This document shows, in pieces, positions 56,949 to 64,000 of a stretch of 64,000 nucleotides of DNA (positions are counted from its first letter, which is position 1; each line of letters begins with the position of its first letter). The position numbers were made by a program, and so were the translations under genes. This DNA comes from Coleophoma eucalyptorum. Lineage: Eukaryota; Ascomycota; Leotiomycetes; Helotiales; Dermateaceae. Below the pieces are notes generated by a model. It searched no databases, was not told where the DNA came from, and saw only the letters and a list, made by a program, of their open reading frames with translations. The DNA lies in contig JALRME010000017.1 in assembly GCA_026120035.1 (NCBI GenBank), forward strand, positions 248,001 through 312,000, read 5' to 3'.

Positions 56949-58842
56949 ATGGCCCTCCCACAGTTTACTCCAGCCGAATCCAAGGCCAAGATCGCCGAAG
57001 CCCTCGCTGTTCGCGACCACTCGCTTGAGGCTATCCAACCACCCTTATCCTTCGACATTTCGGCGCCGAAACCGAAAAACGTGACTGGTATCGCAAAGGA
57101 GGTCTTAACGCCCGAGGAACTTGAGATCACCGCTTTAGATGTGCCCGAGCTATTGACGGCCATTCGGGAGAAGAAGTATTCCTGTGAGACGGTTACCAAA
57201 GCCTTCCTTCGACGAGCGGCCCTTGCACAACACCTGGTGAGTTTACCGATGGCGGCCCCTTATCGACGCTAGCTGACCCCCTGTTCTAGACGAACTGCAT
57301 CACCGAGCTGCTGCCCGAGCAAGCGATTGAGCGAGCAAAGTACTTGGACTCTTTGTCCGAGCCTGCTGGACCATTCCATGGCTTGCCAATCTCTATTAAG
57401 GAGCATCATGGCATGAAAGGTCGCACTACCAATGGTGGCTATGTCGCCTACATTGGACAGCCTCAGGTGCAGGAGTGCAGTGTGAATGATGTTCTGGAGG
57501 AAGCTGGCTGTGTTTTCTATGCCAGAACTACACAACCTCAAGTAAGATCTATTCTGAACCCTAGGATTGCATAGAGTGATCGGGAGTCACTGACTCTCCA
57601 CAGGCTGTCATGCACTTGGAGACCTCTACCAATATTTATGGCACCACAACAAATCCATATAACACTGATCTTACTCCCGGCGGAAGCTCTGGAGGCGAAT
57701 CTGCTCTTGTCGCTTTCCGCGGCAGTGTTCTTGTGAGTCCTGTTTCCCTGATTTAACTTTTCCATAATTTGACATGTGACTAGGGTGTTGGTGGAGATAT
57801 CGGTGGCTCAATTCGCTGCCCTGCAGCTGATTGCGGAATCTACGGATTCAAGCCAACTCCATACCGTATGGGCAAGCTTGGTTCAAAGGCTGCGTTTGGA
57901 GGACAGGAAGGGTATGTTACTCTCTCTCTCTTTTCGACTTTCACTGACAGGTCTAGTGTCAACCCAACACAGGGACCTCTGTCAACTTCTCGCGAAGGTC
58001 TCTCCCTCTTTATGTCTACCTACCTAAGCTATGAGCCGTGGATTAAGGACGACTACTTGGTGCCAATTCCATGGCGTCAAGTTACCTTGCCAAAGAAGCT
58101 CAAGATTGCAGTCATGTGGTCGGATAATGTTGTCACACCCCATCCACCTATTACAAGAGCGTTGAAGAGTGTTGTCAAATCACTCACAGACGCTGGAATT
58201 GAGGTTGTGGACTGGAAACCTGTGGGCCACGATGAGTGCTGGGACATTACCCAGGCACTCTATTATGAAGATGGAGGAAAGAATATGGAGGAGGTTGTCC
58301 TGGCTGGTGGTGAAGAGCTTTTACCTCTCACAAAATGGCTGGTTAAGGATAACAAGAACGTCTCATTTAAGACCGCCGAAGAGGTCTGCAATGTAAGTCG
58401 TTCAGTGCGGGGTAATGATGAGGCTTTTTACTGACAAACACAGCTCAAAGTAAAACGCAACGCATACCGCGTTCAATATAATAAGCTCTGGCTCAGCACT
58501 GGAGAGGACGACGGTCATCCTGTCGATGCTATTCTCTGCCCAGCTGGTCCAGGTGCAGCGCCACCACACGGTAATGCAAAGTACTGGCCATATACCTCCC
58601 AATGGAACATCCTCGAGTATCCAGGAGCTGTCTTCCCTGTCACAACGGTTGACCAAGAAGTTGATGTTAAGGATATGAACTACAAGCCCATGAACGAGCA
58701 AGACCAGTTTAACTACGACCTTTATGAGCCCTCAAAATACGTAGATGCCCCAATCGGGCTCCAGATTGTTACAAGGAGGTATGAGGACGAGAAGTGCTTG
58801 GCAGTTCTAGAGGCGGTGGAGAAAGCCATGGGACGGAAGTAG
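56949..58842 (+). CDS. Amidase-signature hydrolase (fungal AmdS-like), 543 aa
   Basis: Serine amidase that hydrolyses C-N amide bonds, of the fungal acetamidase/fatty-acid-amide-hydrolase-like type. The Ser-cisSer-Lys triad fits exactly: K133 in I-S-I-K-E-H, S208 in G-G-S-S-G-G, and S232 in D-I-G-G-S-I-R. The intervals of 75 and 24 residues are those of known amidase-signature enzymes. Six exons; introns 57237-57289, 57542-57603, 57733-57783, 57912-57956 and 58393-58443, all GT-AG. For the fourth, the acceptor GTCTAG at 57956 was chosen over ACACAG downstream because it alone keeps phase. No signal peptide. The substrate is unknown; in the context it could trim an amide made or imported by the pathway, or serve nitrogen use independently. 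Confidence 0.93.
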
Positions 58843-59312
58843 ATACATTAGAATGCTTTCTTATTAACCAATATAGATTGTCTATTGTCTTGATTAACAA
58901 TACGTACATCACTCACTGTAATAATTCTGCATATGTGAGATGACTTGGTACAAAGCGTCGGAATTGTCGCCAGTGTAACGACTTAAGAGTTGACAAGATC
59001 GCTAAATTCTTTGCATTCCTTAGGTTAAAAGAAGCAAGACGACATTATTTAAACCACATTCAGTAGATCCAGGTCACAACATAGCTATACCATTATCACT
59101 ATAGCAATTAGCCATAGCGTATTTCCACCATCTTAGATGCTATTTGTTAAGCGACGACGTAAAATCGAACCCTCTCCAAGATTTACTCGCATGCAAGTTG
59201 ATTGGATGCGCAACAGCTGACTGCCCCGTAAAAAGCGGATTAGAGGGATCTTGAATACGCTGCGACCAATTACAACCTCGCTTTCTCCCCTGATGCGGCG
59301 CAGTCAACCGCC
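58843..59312. promoter_or_regulatory. Intergenic region before the TF-like gene
   Basis: 470 bp, AT-rich. It contains the 3' end of the amidase and the promoter of the next gene. A C-x2-C-containing translation near 58953-59030 was considered as a zinc-cluster remnant and rejected. Confidence 0.5.
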
Positions 59313-60935
59313 ATGGAATTTGTAGGCGATATCTCATACCCTCACAAAAGTACGACTTTCAACGTCGTCGATCCAAGCGCCATATCATATCGATCAAGGA
59401 GCCAGCCACGATTACTGTTGTTACCAAACCAAGATTCTGACATCTTTCATGGTGGACGACTGAAACAGTCGCAACAGCGAGAGGCAATTCCAACAGTCCA
59501 GTTGTGTCCCTTGCCGGTGAGACTCGCCAAGTATGCTAACGGCTCTCAAGACTTCGACTACTTCCGCACTTTATGTGCTACAGGATTAGCTGGCTACTTT
59601 CACGCTGGCATATGGGAGAGTATGATGTTGCAGGTCGCCTGTATCGAGCCTTCCATTATGCATGGTGTCGTAGCTGTTGCATGTTTACACCGACATCAGG
59701 CTTCCCTAGAGGATCCATATTCAAGGACGAAGCATAGCCCGAATTTAGGCATCGCCGATATGCATTATCAGCATGCTCTCAAGAATCTGAATCAGCGACT
59801 TGACTCTTCTTCGTCTGGATTACAGCTGGCTCTGCTGGCAAGCTTGATCTTCATGGTGTACGAAGCCTTGCGAGGGAACGATATGGGTGCTCTACAGCAT
59901 TTGAAAGGTGGCTCTTCAATCTTGCATGAATTTCACCACCAGAAAGGTGTAAGTCTTTCACTGGTGTTCCTTTATGAGAAGCTAACAAGGTGCTAGGCCA
60001 GCTTCAGTAACATTTCCAAGTTTGTTGCGTGCTTCGAACGACTCGATGCCCAAATATCTATGTTTGCGCCCTTCTATCAGACTGAGCCGATTCGTGAAGT
60101 GACCATCCCAGACCAGTTCACAAGCTTGTTGGAGGCAGATGACACTCTGAACAGCATTATTGCCTACTTATACCTCATTGTGCGACTCAGTGATAGCCAA
60201 TATCACACTCTGCCATACACGCCTCTTCCGCAGCGAGTTCAAACTTATGTGGAAGCGGTACAGGGACTACTACAGCAATGGCTAGGTGCATTTCAGCGAC
60301 TCTGCAAAGATCAACCATCACAAAATACGAGATGCCGCCACGTCCTCAGGATTAAGCATCTCGCAGCGACGGTACATACTTTAGGAGCATTTTACAAAGA
60401 CGAAGTGGCGTGGGATTCCCACGGGTCAGATTTCGCAACAATGGTCAAGCTTGGAGAAACCGTTGTTGAACATCGGGATCCGAGTTCCACGTTTCTTGAC
60501 TTTTCATTCGACGCGGGCATTATTCCGGCATTGTATCTAGTAGCGTGCAAGTGTCGCAATCCTAGTCTTCGGTGGCGTGCCATCACAGTACTCCGACTTG
60601 CTGGACGAGAGGGAGTTTGGGATGGCCAGGCAATGGCAGCCATCGCTAGCTGGGCCTGCAATATTGAGGAGACAGCTATTATCCCAGGCGGCTTTATTAG
60701 CGAGGAAAATAGGTTGGGAAATATCGGTATTGCTATTGACAGGGAGAACAGAAAGGCGATGGTTGTCAGCACAAAGAGGAGTTTCAGTCGGGGGGTGGAC
60801 TATGTCTCGGCTAATATCTCTTGGGGACGACGACAAGAGTCGCGCAATATCTGGAAATGGGAGGAACCAGCGAATGAATCCGCTCTGAGATTTTGGGTAG
60901 ATACCTGGAGAGAGCATGTTGAGATTATGCAGTAA
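59313..60935 (+). CDS. Fungal transcription-factor-like protein without zinc cluster, 524 aa
   Basis: Resembles the C-terminal regulatory domain of Zn2Cys6 proteins of the fungal_trans_2/DUF3468 group: F-D-Y-F-R-T-L-C-A-T-G-L-A-G-Y-F, G-I-W-E-S-M-M-L-Q, a V-V-A-V-A-C-L-H-R helix, A-L-K-N-L-N-Q-R-L and the W-x-R-R motif far downstream. The usual N-terminal zinc cluster is missing: the model starts only about 70 residues before the domain, and no in-frame exon with six cysteines was found upstream. One intron, 59949-59996 (48 bp). The protein could be a genuine DNA-binding-less regulator, for example a cofactor of the other regulator in the block, or a truncated gene. It ends the metabolic block. 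Confidence 0.8.
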
Positions 60936-61487
60936 AGATACACGAGCCTCGATGATACAATAGCATCCAATCTTATAACTATAAACCGGAAATATTTCAA
61001 ACTATCCATATGTGCTAAAACACCACGACTTCCATCCTCAAATAAACCAACAGAACCACGGGCTTGTTTTAGCCAGTGATAACACTAACCCGCACACCAA
61101 GACTAAAACGTCCAGCCCCAAGCTTTCTAGAATGAACGACGCGATAAACCGGCACAAAGAAAGGTAGATCCATATGAATCCAACCTCTGTCTAAGCGAGA
61201 AACCACCTGGTTTTGGAGTCTTTGGTTGCTTCCCAAGCAGGTTACCAACAGATTTCGAAAACGAATTTGAGCAAAGAATTTCGAAATGGGCTTAATACTT
61301 AGATCAAAGCTTTGGTCCTTTTATTTCCTGCTCCATCTCTTTTCCATCTCTGAGTTGCTGGCAAACCACTGAATAAACTCAAACTTAAATGAAACATCAT
61401 TTACTGTCGGTATATCATTATTGGATCTCGATCTCGACCTCGATCGAACACTCGTTCGTACTTACTACAAACACCACCTGTTTGCAA

Positions 61488-61565
61488 TTACGTAGTACTA
61501 CGAACAAGAGGTCGGATCGATGCCTACATTACGTAGCATTACGAACGGAGGTTGAATCGATACCT
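61488..61565. repeat. Imperfect direct repeat, about 39 bp x 2
   Basis: Two adjacent copies of a segment starting attacgtag and ending atcgat[g/a]cct, at 61488-61526 and 61528-61565. Differences are mostly transitions (TCGG/TTGA, GATG/GATA), the kind left by RIP. Such subrepeats are common in LTRs of fungal retroelements. Confidence 0.6.
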
Positions 61566-62134
61566 ATTCTGGTTGTTCTACAAACAGATGAAGGTATTGA
61601 TAAGACCTCCATCACACTCACTTAGAACAGAGAAAAAAAGGATATACACATTTTACCTCACGCATTTTGACTGTTATTGGTACAGCTGAAATAAGAGGTA
61701 TTCCAACACTGATCAGTGCATAGATCAGGAGATACGTACTATCCCTCCGTCAGTTGTGAATGAGTTATTCGATACTGCCTTTCGTCAGTATCGGGTTTGA
61801 AGCTATTCAGAGCTGGCTCGGTGAATACCTACCTCTGTTGAAGAGAGAGTAGTCAACCTCCCTGGACCCAGCAGTGCGACGTACCCTTAATTGAACTACG
61901 GCCCTTGCGAACCCAGGAGGCATTACTTTGCTAAGTTATCATCAGCTTCATACATCTCTGGCAGGGACGGCTTCCGATCTAATCCAGAGAGCTGAAGTTG
62001 TATTGCGTCAAAAGGACCTTACGAAAGATCGAACGAACGAATAAACCAGAGTTGGGAATAGCCTCAATTTTGGACGAGAAAATCTTGAACGAATCACCTC
62101 AATTTCGGTACAAACGAGACCTCACTTTCCTCTG

Positions 62135-62158
62135 TTTGACTCCGAATTTGACTCCGAA
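62135..62158. repeat. Tandem duplication, 12 bp x 2
   Basis: The unit tttgactccgaa occurs twice without mismatch in the presumed leader of the retroelement. Confidence 0.8.
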
Positions 62159-62411
62159 TTACCCCTCTTCTCTCAACCCGGAAAGCGTTTGTCAATCAAG
62201 AAATCCCTTATAGCAAACGCATACAAATCATCTGATCCTTCAAACGAACTGCGGTCCGAAGGAAGGATACTTTACAGTCATTCTCTTATCAAATTCTTAG
62301 TACAAAACACTTATTTATTCCCTCCTTCGACATCAACACATCAACCCATATTTAACACCTTCACCTTTATACCTTCACTCATTCAATACGTTCATTACAC
62401 CTTTAGCTTCG

Positions 62412-64000
62412 ATGGCAACCTTTAGAGATGCCCAGTTTTGGGAGAACTGGTACTCCACCTTTACACCAGTCGACCAAGAACACGTTAATCAATTCATCCA
62501 ATTCAGGTTGGATCAATACGTTAGGGAAGGCCTTACAGATCAATTACTCTGGCATGCAATACAGGATGACTTTGCTAAGTTCTCTTTAGAAGATCTAAAA
62601 GAGGCATCAACAGCCTCAATTCGACCTATCTACACTGAATTCCTTCGTCGAGGTGTATGGATGAAAAACAAGTCTAAGACACTCATATACGCCGATTTGA
62701 TCTACGAATTGCTTCAGGAAGAGGAGCCACACATATGGACAGCCGAAGAGTTTCTGATGGCGCAAAGTCAGATTCCAAAGGAAGGATGGCTCTCAAATCG
62801 ACTCAAAAACCCCCAAGCACCAGCTGTTCCAGTGTCCGTACGTACGGCACCTGCTATAGCACCCGCATTGTCGACAGCTCCCATAGCACATGGATCGATA
62901 GCACCTATGGCACCTGGATCCATAGTACCTATGGCACATCCACCAGCACCAGCACCAGCATCACTGTACCAACCTCACCTAGTGACCTCAGTAGTTACTA
63001 ACTACAGCAAGGAGATCACCTATGCTGCTAAGCAAATCGAGGGTGAACTCAAGTTTGATGGTACTGGTAGCTTCGACTATAAGCTGGAGATCTTCCTGGA
63101 TATATGTGATCGATCAGGAGTACCACCTGAAGCCTACATCAGAGTATTACCAGCTATGCTTTCAGGACTAGCGTTGAGGCAATACTACAATACCAAACTG
63201 GCTCTCCTTACTTTCGACCAAGCATGCACACACCTACGTAATTTTTTCGAAGGCCCAATATCACAGACCCAGACACTAGGTGAATGGAACAGCCTTACGC
63301 TCCAGAAAGTCATAGATGATAATGCTGGTATATCAACCAAGAAATGCCTTTAGATTCTGGTCGACAAATTGTCAGAATTACAGTATGGTCTTACACCTGA
63401 ATTACGCACATTATCATTCCTTACAACCAAGGTACTAACATCATATAACGGCATTCCTGCCTGTCAATTCGCCCTATCCAACCCTCCTCGAGAGCTAGGA
63501 CCTTTGATCAGCCTTATGCAATCATCAATTAACACATAGGAGGATCAGCATCCTGAACTAAAGGCTCAAGCATTCAATACGGATGCGAACGAGGATACAG
63601 AGGTATACTACACAGATCGTAGATACCATAATTCTCGACCAAAGCAAGCTAGATTCCAGCCTAGTTTTCGACGAAAGCCGCGATACTATGTGTGTCAGAA
63701 AGAGAACTATCGATCGTATCGACACACCAAGGAAGAATAGGATGAAGCAAGATAGCGATTTAGGGACAAAATGGCACAAAAACCTGGCTTTGAAAGCAAG
63801 CGTTTCGATACTCGATTTCGTCAATACGTCACTGAATGTAAAGGCAATAATATCGAAGATATGGACGAATTTGAACACTCTTTCCAGGCACTCTCGATCG
63901 ACATCGAATCACAGGATCCTCCTACACCTAACCTTGAGCCTACATCCAATACCATGGTTGTAGCTCAATACCATACATCATACGGTCAGGCTGATCAGGA
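62412..64000 (+). pseudogene. Decayed retrotransposon gag-like gene, truncated by window end
   Basis: A gag-like structural polyprotein frame of an LTR-type retroelement. The first 313 codons are open: a helical N-terminal part, a Pro/Ala/Met-rich repeat region (residues about 143-190) and a capsid-like segment (F-D-G-T-G-S-F-D-Y-K-L-E-I-F; Y-Y-N-T-K-L-A). The frame then continues through TAG codons at 63351, 63537, 63738 and 63753 without loss of register, and remains open to the edge. Between the second and third lies a damaged zinc-knuckle-like region (V-C-Q-K-E-N-Y ... H-T-K-E-E) in which a Tyr stands where a Cys is expected. No protease or reverse transcriptase is inside the window, so Ty3 versus Copia type is undecided. 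It is not expected to be functional. Confidence 0.75.

Larger units (their letters stand above)
60936..62411. other. Gene-free stretch, probable 5' part of a retrotransposon
   Basis: 1.5 kb, AT-rich with CGATCGAT-like words. It lies directly upstream of a gag-like frame in the same orientation, so an LTR, primer-binding site and leader are expected here, but no LTR pair can be shown because the 3' end lies outside the window. Two short direct repeats are listed separately. Confidence 0.4.

Noticed and set aside
58953..59030. N-C-R-Q-C-N-D-L-R-V translation upstream of the TF-like gene, like the first half of a zinc cluster
   Set aside because: Only two of six cysteines, an in-frame stop just upstream, no ATG, and no phase-correct splice to the gene was found.

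Overview
The window is nuclear DNA of a filamentous ascomycete (Pezizomycotina). The coding genes are interrupted by short GT-AG introns of about 41-106 bp with CTAAC/CTRAY-type branch sites. Gene families such as Zn2Cys6 regulators, Och1-like GT32 enzymes, an Srk1/RCK kinase, an NRPS-like reductase and an AmdS-type amidase are typical of this group. A leotiomycete (Helotiales-type) origin would fit the gene style, but the sequence alone does not prove it. All gene models were spliced by hand, with phase checked across every intron. No tRNA, rRNA or CRISPR array was recognised.

Layout. 1-29 kb is a sparse 'housekeeping' half. It holds a doubtful 109-residue gene, an isochorismatase-family hydrolase (5.0-5.9 kb), a large nuclear CCHC-finger/AT-hook protein (9.2-12.4 kb, minus), an MTC1/DUF5427-like protein (12.9-14.5 kb), an Och1-like GT32 glycosyltransferase (15.2-16.6 kb, minus), a BTB protein (18.3-19.4 kb), a small secreted cysteine-rich protein (19.7-20.0 kb, minus; no ORF covers it unless spliced) and an Srk1/RCK-type MAPK-activated kinase (24.8-27.0 kb) with a 4.7 kb gene-free upstream region. 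That region is rich in simple repeats, a 52-nt alternating purine-pyrimidine tract and a nested hairpin.

29-61 kb is a dense block of enzymes, regulators and transport. In order it carries a ketopantoate-reductase-like enzyme, an FMN split-barrel protein, an NtaA/SnaA/DszA-type FMN monooxygenase, a P450, an alpha/beta hydrolase, a Zn2Cys6 regulator, an aldo/keto reductase, a polytopic membrane protein, a GDSAGG esterase divergent from a Baeyer-Villiger-type FAD monooxygenase, an NRPS-like A-T-R reductase, a full-size ABCA-type transporter, an amidase and a fungal transcription-factor-like protein that lacks a zinc cluster. The composition (core enzyme, oxidative and hydrolytic tailoring, transporter, regulators) makes it a candidate secondary-metabolite or catabolic gene cluster. 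A perfect 20-bp palindrome with CGG-N10-CCG spacing lies in the esterase/monooxygenase divergent promoter and is the best candidate operator.

61-64 kb is the start of a decayed retrotransposon. A gag-like frame carries four in-frame TAG codons, all compatible with CAG-to-TAG (RIP-type) transitions, and runs off the end of the window.
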